Source of the DNA: Pedobacter sp. MC2016-15
GTDB lineage: Bacteria > Bacteroidota > Bacteroidia > Sphingobacteriales > Sphingobacteriaceae
Assembly: GCF_026239695.1 (NCBI RefSeq)
Contig: NZ_JAPIVS010000002.1
Location: 372,001 to 436,000 of the forward strand
Direction: 5' to 3'
Length of the DNA stretch: 64,000 nt
The position numbers and the translations under genes were made by a program. Position 1 is the stretch's first letter; the number at the start of each line of letters is the position of its first letter. Below the pieces are notes generated by a model. The model was not told where the DNA came from, did no database searches, and saw only the letters and a list, made by a program, of their open reading frames with translations. This document shows, one piece after another, positions 16,664-25,312 of this stretch.

Positions 16664-19153
16664 TTAAAATGTTCCTTCGTCAGGTCTTTGTTCCTGCTCT
16701 TGTTTTTTCGGTTTCTTCTGGAAAGTAGTTTGTCCGAAGCGGTACGCAAAGGTGATGTTACCCATCTGCCCTTTCTGGTAGCGCTGGAAATCGGTGATCG
16801 TATTGGCGTCCTGGATGATGGCACCAAACCTTCTGGTGTTAAAGATATCCCTCATGTTAAAACTCAGCGAAGCCTTTTTATTCGGGAAATCATATTTGGC
16901 ACCGCCATCTACCCCATACATGGCCTTAGGTTTTCCCTGAGCCTGGATTTCTCTCGAATTGTAGTCTCCGCGGATCTGCAGTGTAATGTTGCCCGGAAGA
17001 GTGATGTTGTTGGTGAGGTTGGCATTCCAGCTGTAACCTGATACTTCAGCGATGTTGTACTCAGGTACAGCCTTGATATTACTATGGTATCCGTTGACAT
17101 TCGCCGTAAAACTCCATGCCTTCAGCGCATCTACCTTTGCGATAAGCTCCAGCCCGCTATTGGTACTTTGCGTTAAGTTCAGTGGTCTCATGATAATTAC
17201 CCCAGTTGAATCCGGAGCTGAACGTACCCTTTGTATCAGGTCGTTGGTATGGCGTGAGTAAATACTTCCGATCAAAGTTAATTTTGACCAGAATTTGCTG
17301 TAGCCCAGCTCGTAGGAATGTACATCCTCAGGCAGCAGGTTTGGATTACCCTGACGCCAGCTTAGCGGATCAGAATAATCTATAAAGGGATTGGTGTCCC
17401 ATGGTCTCGGGCGGTTTACCCTCCTGGTATAGCTCAGCTGCAACTGCTGTTCCCCTTTGAACTTCTGCGTCAGGAAGATACTCGGATAAAGCCTGTCGTA
17501 GGCAATACGGCCTGCAGCGTTACTTACATTTCCGTTCAGGTCATATCCTCCGGAATTAGTATTTAACCTCGCAATTTCACCCCTCAGACCGATCTGGTAA
17601 CCGAAATTATTGATCTGGTTTGAGTAGTTTGTGTAAAGGGCATGAACCTGCTCCTTACTGTTAAATAAGTTCGACAGCTGGAAATCATTCTCAAAGCCAC
17701 CAGTTTCTGCATTCAATGCTTGTGCGATGGTGTTGTTGTCTGAATACCTGATCTGGCTGCGGTATCCGCTTTCCAGTTTCCCCAGCTTGCCCAGAGGCAT
17801 ATTGTAGTCGGCCTGCACATTATAGTTTTTGTTTTTACCCTGATTGTTGTTGGTCAGGATGTCCAGCGGCTGCGTTACAGGCAAACCATTCAGGCTGCTT
17901 ACTGTGGTATTGTACTGCTGGAAGTTATCATTGTCACCACGTGAATAACCAAAGTTGAAGGTCAGCTCCTGACTCGGTTTAAACTTATGACTGTAATCAA
18001 AGTTCAGGTCGTAGCTGTTACCATTACCATCAGTCGTGTTGATCCTGTCGCTAACCAGGATAGGAGAGCCGTCAATCCTGTATGTGTTTACATCCAGTAA
18101 ATCCCTTTTTTCCTGGTCACGTTTATTGTAGGCTACGTTAAAACTCAGAATGTCCTTTTTGGTGAGGTAATAATCTATACCTGCTTTAATATTCTGGCTT
18201 TTCTCGATCTGGTTTGAGTTAGTCAACTGCTCCGCTGATCCCAGTGAGTCCGTACGGTTCAGGTACCTGATATTGTTAAATCCTCCGCCGATGCGTTTGC
18301 CATAGCGGTAGCCGTAGTTACCATAGATATTGATGTTTTTATTCTGAAAGCTTAAGCTGGCGTTTCCATTATAGTTATCCCTGTTACCGGCAGTCAGCGC
18401 GACGTTGCCATTAAAGCCAAGCCTTGAATTTCTTTTCAGGATGATATTGATAATTCCGGAATTACCTTCTGCATCATATTTTGACGATGGATTAGTAATC
18501 ACCTCCACATTTTCAATAGAACTTGCCGGGATAGAAGCCAGGATAGCTGCTACATCACCTCCTCCAATAAGGGAAGGTTTACCATCAATCAGTACCCTTA
18601 CACCCGTAGATCCTCTCAGGCTTACGTTTCCATCCACATCCACCTGCACAGAAGGGACGTTGGTGAGCAGGTCAGATGCCGATCCACCCTGGCTCACCAG
18701 ACTCTGGTCAACCGCGAAAACTTTTTTATCAATACCCAGCTGGATAGGTGCTTTTTTGGCGGTCACCTGCACCTCGTTAAGTACCGTTCCTTTTGCCGCT
18801 TTCATCTTTACTGTTCCGAGGGCGAGCAGTTGTTTCGATTTGTTGACTATGACAGAATCCCTGTACAAAGTCTGGTAGCCTACATAGCTGATCTTGATCG
18901 TGAATAGCCCATCGGGGATACCATTGATCTGTAGGTTTCCATTGATATCTGTTTGGCCGGTGGCCACATTAGCCTTGGTTTCCCTGTTCATGATCACTGC
19001 AGAAGCAAAAGGGATCGTTTCATTGGTCTGGGCGTCTATAATTTTCCCGGTAACTTTACCCGAACCCGGGCTTTGTGCCTTTAGCTGAAAAGAAATGGAA
19101 GTAATAGAAATGGCGAGCAGTATAAATATGAATTTATAGCGGAAAATATTCAT
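16664..19153 (-). CDS. TonB-dependent-receptor-like outer membrane barrel protein
   Basis: This is an 829-residue outer-membrane protein. It has a signal peptide (about 1-27), then a carboxypeptidase-regulatory-like beta domain (about 30-115, GKVTGKIIDAQTNETIPFASA). A plug domain follows (about 125-240, with ASDLLTNVPSVQVDVDGNVSLRG and VRVLIDGKPS), then a long beta-barrel with many aromatic-ended strands. The tail after the last strand is charged (QKKPKKQEQEQRPDEGTF), so the usual terminal aromatic is displaced, although Phe is still the final residue. It likely imports or binds a nutrient; the ligand is unknown. A TACTTTG element (19192-19198, minus) lies 38 bases upstream. Nudix and PlsC genes follow on the same strand. 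Confidence 0.9.
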   Translation of the reverse strand: MNIFRYKFIFILLAISITSISFQLKAQSPGSGKVTGKIIDAQTNETIPFASAVIMNRETKANVATGQTDINGNLQINGIPDGLFTIKISYVGYQTLYRDSVIVNKSKQLLALGTVKMKAAKGTVLNEVQVTAKKAPIQLGIDKKVFAVDQSLVSQGGSASDLLTNVPSVQVDVDGNVSLRGSTGVRVLIDGKPSLIGGGDVAAILASIPASSIENVEVITNPSSKYDAEGNSGIINIILKRNSRLGFNGNVALTAGNRDNYNGNASLSFQNKNINIYGNYGYRYGKRIGGGFNNIRYLNRTDSLGSAEQLTNSNQIEKSQNIKAGIDYYLTKKDILSFNVAYNKRDQEKRDLLDVNTYRIDGSPILVSDRINTTDGNGNSYDLNFDYSHKFKPSQELTFNFGYSRGDNDNFQQYNTTVSSLNGLPVTQPLDILTNNNQGKNKNYNVQADYNMPLGKLGKLESGYRSQIRYSDNNTIAQALNAETGGFENDFQLSNLFNSKEQVHALYTNYSNQINNFGYQIGLRGEIARLNTNSGGYDLNGNVSNAAGRIAYDRLYPSIFLTQKFKGEQQLQLSYTRRVNRPRPWDTNPFIDYSDPLSWRQGNPNLLPEDVHSYELGYSKFWSKLTLIGSIYSRHTNDLIQRVRSAPDSTGVIIMRPLNLTQSTNSGLELIAKVDALKAWSFTANVNGYHSNIKAVPEYNIAEVSGYSWNANLTNNITLPGNITLQIRGDYNSREIQAQGKPKAMYGVDGGAKYDFPNKKASLSFNMRDIFNTRRFGAIIQDANTITDFQRYQKGQMGNITFAYRFGQTTFQKKPKKQEQEQRPDEGTF

Positions 19154-19288
19154 TTATGGTATATCGTTTTAGGTCCTTTTGATTAGTGGGACAAAGTAAC
19201 GGCGGGATAGTTTAAAAAACTGGCCGTAACTATTTTATTACAGCCCTTTTAAGGCCGAATACAGTAATATTTTTGTGGGATATCGGAA

Positions 19289-19570
19289 TTAATCTACCGT
19301 TACAGTTAAACCTTCCTGCTGAAGGATCTTGCGGTATACTTCCATTTCAGTAAAAGAGCCTTCAAGAACGGCACATTTTCCTTTATTATGCACTTCCCAG
19401 GCAATTTTTTCAGCCTGACTGTCAGTGTAATCAAGGTATTTAGTCATACAGTATATCACATGATCAAAAGTGTTGACGTCATCGTTCCATAAGATCAAAC
19501 GATGGGTGGTTTTGAGCGAGGTTAATATCTCCTCAAGTGTAAAGGTCTCTTCTTTTGTTTCTGTTGACAT
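19289..19570 (-). CDS. clpS: ClpS adaptor protein
   Basis: This 93-residue adaptor delivers N-degron substrates to the ClpAP-type protease. Family signatures are LILWNDDVNTFDHVIYCM at the substrate pocket and AEKIAWEVHNKGKCAVLEG further on. The length is normal. Its ATG lies only four bases after a -7 element, which suggests a leaderless mRNA. Confidence 0.95.
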   Translation of the reverse strand: MSTETKEETFTLEEILTSLKTTHRLILWNDDVNTFDHVIYCMTKYLDYTDSQAEKIAWEVHNKGKCAVLEGSFTEMEVYRKILQQEGLTVTVD

Positions 19571-19574
19571 GATA

Positions 19575-19582
19575 CAAAAATA
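19575..19582 (-). promoter_or_regulatory. -7 promoter element of clpS
   Basis: TATTTTTG on the minus strand matches TAnnTTTG exactly. With the usual short distance from this box to the transcription start, the start would fall on or beside the clpS ATG at 19570. No TTTG is seen at -33 spacing. Confidence 0.6.
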
Positions 19583-19636
19583 AGCTAATTATAAATAAAG
19601 AAGATGTTAAAAAAAAAATTGCTGAAATGATTCAGC

Positions 19637-20512
19637 TTAGCTCCCTTTAGCTGCTCTTGTCATTTGTGCAAAACTCTCCCAGAGATCGTCCGGAATCGCC
19701 TCCAGGCCATTGAACTGCCCCGCGCCCTGCAGCCATTCTCCGCCGTCAATCGTGATCACCTCACCGTTGATATAGGAAGAGAAATCACTGACCAGGAAGG
19801 CGGCCAGGTTAGCCAGTTCCTGATAGTCGCCCACCCGTTTCAGGGGTACCCTGTTTTTGAAGTCGAACTGCTCTGCCAGCTCTCCCGGAAGCAGGCGGTC
19901 CCATGCTCCTTTGGTAGGGAACGGCCCCGGTGCTATCGCATTGCTGCGGATACCATACTTGCCCCATTCTACCGCCAGTGAACGCGTCATGGCCAGTACA
20001 CCTCCTTTGGCACAGGCCGAAGGTACCACATAAGCCGAGCCGGTAAAGGCGTAGGTAGTTACGATATTCAGCACACTTGCTGCCTGTTTTTCCCTGATCC
20101 AGTGTTTACCAAAGGCGAGGGTGCAGTTTACGGAGCCTTTAAGCACAATGTCGATGATGGTAGAGAAAGCATTGGCGGATAAACGTTCTGTCGGAGAGAT
20201 AAAATTACCCGCAGCATTGTTAATCAGGCTGTCGGCAGAGCCGAAGGTTTTCAGTGTCTCTGCCAGTACGTTTTCTACCTGCTCATAGTCGCGCACATCA
20301 CAGCTTACTGCAAGCACTTTTCCCCCGGTTTCCTTTTCCATCTCTTCTGCGGTCTTCTGCAGCACATCCGCCTTGCGGCTGGTGATGACGAGGTTTGCAC
20401 CCAGTTGCAGCAGGTAAGTACCCATCGCTCTGCCAAGGCCGGTACCACCGCCGGTAACGACTATAGTTTTGCCTTTCAGCGCATCATCTCTTAACATCGG
20501 TTGGTTGTACAT
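19637..20512 (-). CDS. SDR-family 2,4-dienoyl-CoA reductase
   Basis: This is a 291-residue short-chain dehydrogenase. The NADP-binding motif is GGGTGLGRAMG (about 21-31), and the NNAAGNFISPTERLS signature is that of the mitochondrial/peroxisomal 2,4-dienoyl-CoA reductases. The active-site stretch lacks the classical YxxxK and instead reads TTYAFTGSAYVVPSACAKGG, as in that family. The FLVSDFSSYINGEVITIDGG end also fits. It should reduce 2,4-dienoyl-CoA with NADPH during oxidation of unsaturated fatty acids. It follows the enoyl-CoA isomerase gene by four bases, which supports the role. Confidence 0.88.
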   Translation of the reverse strand: MYNQPMLRDDALKGKTIVVTGGGTGLGRAMGTYLLQLGANLVITSRKADVLQKTAEEMEKETGGKVLAVSCDVRDYEQVENVLAETLKTFGSADSLINNAAGNFISPTERLSANAFSTIIDIVLKGSVNCTLAFGKHWIREKQAASVLNIVTTYAFTGSAYVVPSACAKGGVLAMTRSLAVEWGKYGIRSNAIAPGPFPTKGAWDRLLPGELAEQFDFKNRVPLKRVGDYQELANLAAFLVSDFSSYINGEVITIDGGEWLQGAGQFNGLEAIPDDLWESFAQMTRAAKGS

Positions 20513-20516
20513 GAGC

Positions 20517-21278
20517 TTATTTCTTTTGCAGGTTATCGATAATCATTTTCAGGAGGTTTCTGCTGGAGGGCGACCACCATTGGGCAAGCAGGGTGTCAAG
20601 GGTGGCCGACTGGTCCGCGGCAGTCGCCGAGATCAGTTCTTTCCTGATATTGAGTTTGCTCTGCTGCCAGGTATTGGGCTCCATGGCCATGTATTTCCTG
20701 ATCCTTCGTTCTGCGGCGGTCATGATGCTTGCCGGGCTCACCACTTCGTCTATCAGGCCAATGGCCATGGCTTCTTCCGGACTGAACAGCTTTCCTTCCA
20801 GCAGACTTCTGCTGGCATGTGCTTTACCCAGCCAGAAAGAATAGAGCTGAAATATACTGTCAGGGACGATAATCCCCACCGGAACCTCATTTAAACCAAT
20901 GATATATTTTCCCTCTGCCATCACCCGTGCATCACAGGCGAGTCCGATTACACATCCTCCCGCAGGGGCATGTCCGTTAATGGCAGCAACCATAGGTTTT
21001 TTAAATGACACTATCTTCGCTGTGAAATCCAGAAACAGTTTCCAGAAGGATTTGATCTCCTCTTCGTTATACCCGTAAAGGGCAATCAGGTCCAGTCCTG
21101 CAGAAAAGAAATGCTCCTTGCCGGTGATGATCACTCCGCCGATGTTGTCGTCGTTATTGATGTTGTGGAGCATATCTGTCAGCTCAGTGATCATCTCCCT
21201 GTCCAGGGCATTTGATTTGCCACGATTAAGAGTAATGAGCGCTAAACGGTCTTTTATAGTTACATTGATGGTGTTCAT
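20517..21278 (-). CDS. Delta3-Delta2-enoyl-CoA isomerase (crotonase superfamily)
   Basis: This 253-residue crotonase-fold enzyme is closest in motif pattern to mitochondrial enoyl-CoA isomerase. It has FFSAGLDL, an oxyanion loop NGHAPAGGCVIGLACDARVM and then IGLNEVPVGI. Only the second crotonase glutamate is kept (Glu131); the first position in the GGC segment is not acidic, which is the isomerase pattern rather than the hydratase one. It would shift cis/trans-3 double bonds to trans-2 so that beta-oxidation can proceed. It is tightly packed between the plug protein (2-base gap) and the dienoyl-CoA reductase. Confidence 0.85.
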   Translation of the reverse strand: MNTINVTIKDRLALITLNRGKSNALDREMITELTDMLHNINNDDNIGGVIITGKEHFFSAGLDLIALYGYNEEEIKSFWKLFLDFTAKIVSFKKPMVAAINGHAPAGGCVIGLACDARVMAEGKYIIGLNEVPVGIIVPDSIFQLYSFWLGKAHASRSLLEGKLFSPEEAMAIGLIDEVVSPASIMTAAERRIRKYMAMEPNTWQQSKLNIRKELISATAADQSATLDTLLAQWWSPSSRNLLKMIIDNLQKK

Positions 21279-21280
21279 AT

Positions 21281-23986
21281 TTATTTTACTTCGTACGTAT
21301 ATACTTTTCTTGCCAGATGCCCTTCTTCGTTGATGCCTTCAATGACGATCCTGTAAGTTCCGGTTTCATCTGTATTGTAATAACTGAATTTGCCGCTTCC
21401 ATCTGTCGTTGGAAGGTGTGGTGTCCAGTATACTGTAGAGCGTTTGTCTTCATCCTTAGAGGTGTTTTCAGGGGTGTATTGCGGAGAGTAAAATTCTCTC
21501 ACCGCATAGTATCCCCTCGGAGAATAGGTGATGACGCCCGGGGAATATCTTGTGTAACTCATATCGCCGCCACCACGTTTGGTAGTGATAATAATAACGC
21601 CTCCACCGCCCATTGAGCCATATATCGATGTATTGGCTACACTTTTTAAGATCTCTACAGTCTCTACGTCAAACACAGATACTGTAGACAGGCCACTAAT
21701 ATCAGTATACATCCCATCTATGATAACCTGCATAGCTTTCCCATTATTTCGGGCCAGTGTAGGTACCCATTCACCTGTTTGCGGGTTCATAAAAATATTT
21801 AAGCCGGCAACCCTGCCCTGCAAAGCCTGCCCAAGATTAGAGTACATTTGGAGATCTTTGGCGTAAATCACGGCATCGGCATGCCCCGGGCCGTTCAGGT
21901 TAGACGAATAACTCTTGGCGTTTTTCTTCTCCACCACATTTACCTGGTCCAGTAAAATTGTCCTTTCCAGTAAACCCCGTTTATTCAATCCGTCAAAATA
22001 GTCGTTGCTTTTTTTGATGTATCCCGCGATAGACTCATTCACATTAATTTCTATATCGCCTGTATTTTTACTCCTGGTCACCACCTGCCCTGGAGTAACA
22101 TCTACATTGATCTCTACGTACTTTTTATTCTTCGCATTTCTGGCCTGTACCACAAACTTGGTACTGTCACCAAAAGAGAGATTGTCAAAGTTAAAGCGCC
22201 CTTTGTCGTCAGTAAGCGTATCCACCATAAACAAACCGCCGCCGGTAGAAAACAATGAAACCTTCCCTTTAGGAACAGGCTTTCCACCTGTGGTAGTAAT
22301 CGTACCACTTACTTTCAGTGATTTCTCTGCGGGGAAAGCTACCGGTTTAGGGCTGGCTGCTGTTAAGTCTGACCATACAAATCTGCTCCATCCCTGACTC
22401 AGCATCAGGTTATCCAGGTGCTCGCGGCTTTCCTTTGTATTGTTATTCAGGTAGTAATTCGGTTTTTCTATATACCCTTTCAAGTCGGAAGCCAGCAATA
22501 AACCTGTCAGGATATTACTTTCGTTGTCTGGATCGGGGGTCACCACACTGGTATTAGTCACAGCAATTGAGAAACTGCCCACTGTAGCTTTACCGCCATC
22601 CTTTGCCGACAGGCTTAGGTCGGTACGCTCACGTGTACCATAACTGCCTTTTAATCCCGTTAAACTTACATCCATCTGGTCTGCAGCGTTGTTGATAAAA
22701 ATCAGACGCTCTGCCACCGGCAGATTGGCAGCAGTAAACAATGTAAAGTGTAGAATGCCGGATGGAAGATCTTTCTTGGGTAATGATAGTGTATTGACCT
22801 GCTTGGGAGAAGTGATCTTCTGCACGGCAAGCACGTTATTATTGTGCTGAATAACCAGCTTCAATTCCCCCTGGCTGGCCATCCCCTCGCCACAGAGCAA
22901 CCTGATGGCCACTTTACCGCTATCAATATTGTTGATACTCAGCACGTACCCCGTTGGAGCGGCTTTTGGTAAGGGTACGTCCATCACACTGCCGTCTTTC
23001 AGTTTTATCTTTGCTGTATACGTTTTTCCTGGTTGCGGGTTCACCATGAAATTCCCCATTCCGAGGTGGCTGGTGCTAAACCTCAGAACTTCAGTACCGT
23101 CGCTGTCATTGATCGTTCCCGAAACATCTGCTCCCAGTCCCGCAGCATTGATGGCTTTGACAGCCACTTTCGAAGGCAGGTTTTCTACCAGGTTTCCCCC
23201 TTCGGGAAAGAGCTGTACAGAAATACTGCTGGCAGTAGTTTTTACGGGGATGGTCTTCGTAATCTGCTGTTTATTCGGCAGAGTAATCGTTGCGGTAATC
23301 ATTCCTGAGGCAGGACGTCCGCTGGTATTCTGGAAGGAGAAGTTAAGCTCACCCTGTGCATTGGTCATCCCCTTGCCACGCCCGGAGGGTTTATCCTTCA
23401 GCCGCACTTCGTAACTTACATTTTGTCCAGCGTAGGGCTTGTCATCCTTATCCTTAAAAGTGATGACAGCATCAACCACTTCTGCATTGTTCTTTTTTCC
23501 AAAGGTATAAGTAGTACTGGTAAACACCTTGTTGGCCCAGGCATTTCCGATTCTGATGGTTTTATCAAAAAAGAAATCCGGACCGGCATTTCTCATCCAT
23601 TGTGTGTACGCCCTGATCCTGTAATTCCCTTCTTTCAGCGTGTCCGTCAGTTTAAAATCTCCCCAGCTCAGTCCGCTCACCAGTGGAAGTTTAATCTGTC
23701 TTTTGATGGAGTCATTCTCACTGATCAGGTCTACATAAAGTGCAGAGCTGATCTTTGAGAGCTGACCACTGCTGTTATCGGTCACATAGGCCTTAAACCA
23801 GATATTATCTCCTATAGCGTAATAGGGTTTGTCCAGATGGAGGTATACTTTTTCCTGTGGATGCTCTTCATTGTAAGTGGCGAGTTTTTTCAGCAGCGCT
23901 TCAAAAGGATCATCCGCAAGCCTGAAAGCACAAAAACTTGCAGCCGCCAGCAGGAATAAAAAGACTTTCAGGAATTTTGAGTTCAT
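21281..23986 (-). CDS. Secreted MG2-type / TonB-plug domain surface protein
   Basis: This is a 901-residue exported protein with an N-terminal signal peptide (about 1-24). The next part (about 45-150) resembles the macroglobulin MG2 domain (EKVYLHLDKPYYAIGDNIWFKAYV). Several Ig-like beta domains follow, then a carboxypeptidase-regulatory-like domain (about 565-650) and a plug-like domain (about 690-805; VIYAKDLQMYSNLGQALQGR, VIIDGMYTDISG, GGGVIIITTKRG). A short beta domain ends it (about 850-901). There is no outer-membrane barrel, so it is not a transporter. Its role is unknown; it may be a surface or periplasmic scaffold. It heads an apparent operon with two fatty-acid enzymes. Confidence 0.8.
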   Translation of the reverse strand: MNSKFLKVFLFLLAAASFCAFRLADDPFEALLKKLATYNEEHPQEKVYLHLDKPYYAIGDNIWFKAYVTDNSSGQLSKISSALYVDLISENDSIKRQIKLPLVSGLSWGDFKLTDTLKEGNYRIRAYTQWMRNAGPDFFFDKTIRIGNAWANKVFTSTTYTFGKKNNAEVVDAVITFKDKDDKPYAGQNVSYEVRLKDKPSGRGKGMTNAQGELNFSFQNTSGRPASGMITATITLPNKQQITKTIPVKTTASSISVQLFPEGGNLVENLPSKVAVKAINAAGLGADVSGTINDSDGTEVLRFSTSHLGMGNFMVNPQPGKTYTAKIKLKDGSVMDVPLPKAAPTGYVLSINNIDSGKVAIRLLCGEGMASQGELKLVIQHNNNVLAVQKITSPKQVNTLSLPKKDLPSGILHFTLFTAANLPVAERLIFINNAADQMDVSLTGLKGSYGTRERTDLSLSAKDGGKATVGSFSIAVTNTSVVTPDPDNESNILTGLLLASDLKGYIEKPNYYLNNNTKESREHLDNLMLSQGWSRFVWSDLTAASPKPVAFPAEKSLKVSGTITTTGGKPVPKGKVSLFSTGGGLFMVDTLTDDKGRFNFDNLSFGDSTKFVVQARNAKNKKYVEINVDVTPGQVVTRSKNTGDIEINVNESIAGYIKKSNDYFDGLNKRGLLERTILLDQVNVVEKKNAKSYSSNLNGPGHADAVIYAKDLQMYSNLGQALQGRVAGLNIFMNPQTGEWVPTLARNNGKAMQVIIDGMYTDISGLSTVSVFDVETVEILKSVANTSIYGSMGGGGVIIITTKRGGGDMSYTRYSPGVITYSPRGYYAVREFYSPQYTPENTSKDEDKRSTVYWTPHLPTTDGSGKFSYYNTDETGTYRIVIEGINEEGHLARKVYTYEVK

Positions 23987-24004
23987 AGGTATGAGCTAAA
24001 AAAT

Positions 24005-24031
24005 AAAGCCTCAATATAAGAATATTGAGGC
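24005..24031 (-). terminator. Rho-independent terminator after dcd
   Basis: A perfect 10-bp stem GCCTCAATAT / ATATTGAGGC with a four-base loop is followed on the minus strand by TTTATTTTTTAG. It lies just downstream of dcd and separates it from the surface-protein gene. Confidence 0.85.
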
Positions 24032-24059
24032 TCAAAAGCTATACTTATTAATCCAGCGT

Positions 24060-24596
24060 TTAAAAGTTATTCTTCCACATCATGCTCTCTACCGGTTTGG
24101 TAGTTTTGTTGCTGTATTTGGCATCGTCCTTGGCATTGTACATCTTTTCGATATTGCCCTCCACTGTAAAATAGATCAGCTGTCCGATCGGCATGCCAGC
24201 GTAGATCTTCACCGGCTGTGCACAGGAGATCTCCAGCGTCCAGGTGTTGCAGAAACCTACATCGCCTTTACCGGCTGTGGCATGGATGTCAATGCCCAAA
24301 CGGCCGGTGCTCGATTTCCCTTCCAGGAAAGGAACATGTGCATGTGTTTCAGTATATTCTAATGTCACCCCCAGGTATAAAGTGCCGGGCTGCAGTACAA
24401 ATCCGTCCTTCGGAATCTCAAAATGGACAATCTTGTTGTGTGCCTTGGCGTCCAGCACCCTGTCTGCATATGTTGCCAGATATTTGCCCAAATGAACATC
24501 ATATGAATTGGTGCCTAAACACTCTGGTTTAAAGGGCTCAATAATAATTGTTCCTTTGTCAATCTCCTCTAATATACGCTTATCCGAAAGTATCAT
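24060..24596 (-). CDS. dcd: dCTP deaminase
   Basis: This 178-residue enzyme deaminates dCTP to dUTP for dTTP synthesis. The active-site signature EGKSSTGRLGIDIHATAGKG, including the catalytic Glu, is intact, as are the N-terminal MILSDKRILEEI and the GMPIGQLIYF trimer strand. It is transcribed divergently from the phosphopantetheinyl transferase gene and ends at a strong terminator. Confidence 0.97.
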   Translation of the reverse strand: MILSDKRILEEIDKGTIIIEPFKPECLGTNSYDVHLGKYLATYADRVLDAKAHNKIVHFEIPKDGFVLQPGTLYLGVTLEYTETHAHVPFLEGKSSTGRLGIDIHATAGKGDVGFCNTWTLEISCAQPVKIYAGMPIGQLIYFTVEGNIEKMYNAKDDAKYSNKTTKPVESMMWKNNF

Positions 24597-24634
24597 TTGT
24601 TTAGTCTTTGGGCGAAATTATGATTAATTTAAGA

Positions 24635-24642
24635 TACTTTTG
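24635..24642 (+). promoter_or_regulatory. -7 promoter element of the PPTase-lipB genes
   Basis: TACTTTTG matches TAnnTTTG exactly. A TTTG at 24607-24610 is 24 bases upstream, slightly far for a -33 box. The element lies within the frame extension that would start at 24608, supporting ATG 24662 as the real start. Confidence 0.62.
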
Positions 24643-24661
24643 CATTGATTTTTTAAATAGG

Positions 24662-25303
24662 ATGCCTGTAATCTATAATCAAGACATTGACGATCACACC
24701 ATACTCGCCGTATGGAAGATCGAAGAGGGGGAAGAAGAGCTGCTCTCCGGCCTCCAGTTAAAGCAGCATGAGCTGGATTTCCTGGACACATTGAGTAAGG
24801 GTAAACGTCTCCTGCAGTGGTTAAGTACGCGGTTTTTGCTGCGCACAATGCTCAACACCTCTGAGTATATCGACTGCCGGCTGGATGAACACGGAAAGCC
24901 CTACCTCGTTAATTCCCCGTACAGCATTTCACTCAGCCACTCTTACGATTACGCCGCGGTGATGATCGGCAAAGACAAAGGTGTGGGCGTGGATATCGAG
25001 CTGATCAAACCAAAGATCCACCGTATACAGCAGAAGTTCCTCAATGAACCCGAACTCGCGCAGCCCGGCGTGAAGAACAATACCGCGGTGCTCTATGCCT
25101 GCTGGTGCATCAAGGAAGCGGTATACAAATGGTACGGCAAAAAAGGACTTGAGTTCAGGCAGCATATCCATATTCAGCCTTTCATGCTGGAGGACCATGG
25201 CTCCGTGACAGTGCTTGTAGATCTGCCAACAGGTACGCAGACATTAACAGTATGCTATTTTAATACCATACCGGGCTATATGCTTGGTTATGTGGTTGCT
25301 TAA
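24662..25303 (+). CDS. 4'-phosphopantetheinyl transferase (Sfp type)
   Basis: This 213-residue enzyme moves phosphopantetheine from CoA to a carrier-protein serine. The magnesium-binding residues Asp111 and Glu113 are in GVGVDIELI, and Glu152 is in WCIKEAVYKWYGKKG, the usual Sfp-type layout. The start at 24662 is chosen because the promoter element lies inside the longer frame. The lipB gene follows nine bases later, so both cofactor-attachment enzymes are likely co-transcribed. It may serve the housekeeping acyl carrier protein or a secondary pathway. Confidence 0.9.
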   Translation: MPVIYNQDIDDHTILAVWKIEEGEEELLSGLQLKQHELDFLDTLSKGKRLLQWLSTRFLLRTMLNTSEYIDCRLDEHGKPYLVNSPYSISLSHSYDYAAVMIGKDKGVGVDIELIKPKIHRIQQKFLNEPELAQPGVKNNTAVLYACWCIKEAVYKWYGKKGLEFRQHIHIQPFMLEDHGSVTVLVDLPTGTQTLTVCYFNTIPGYMLGYVVA

Positions 25304-25312
25304 ATATACAGG

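Noticed and set aside
16645..16827. N-terminal extension of the Nudix frame
   Set aside because: It lies within the receptor coding region, is basic and unlike any Nudix N-terminus; ATG 16644 fits better.
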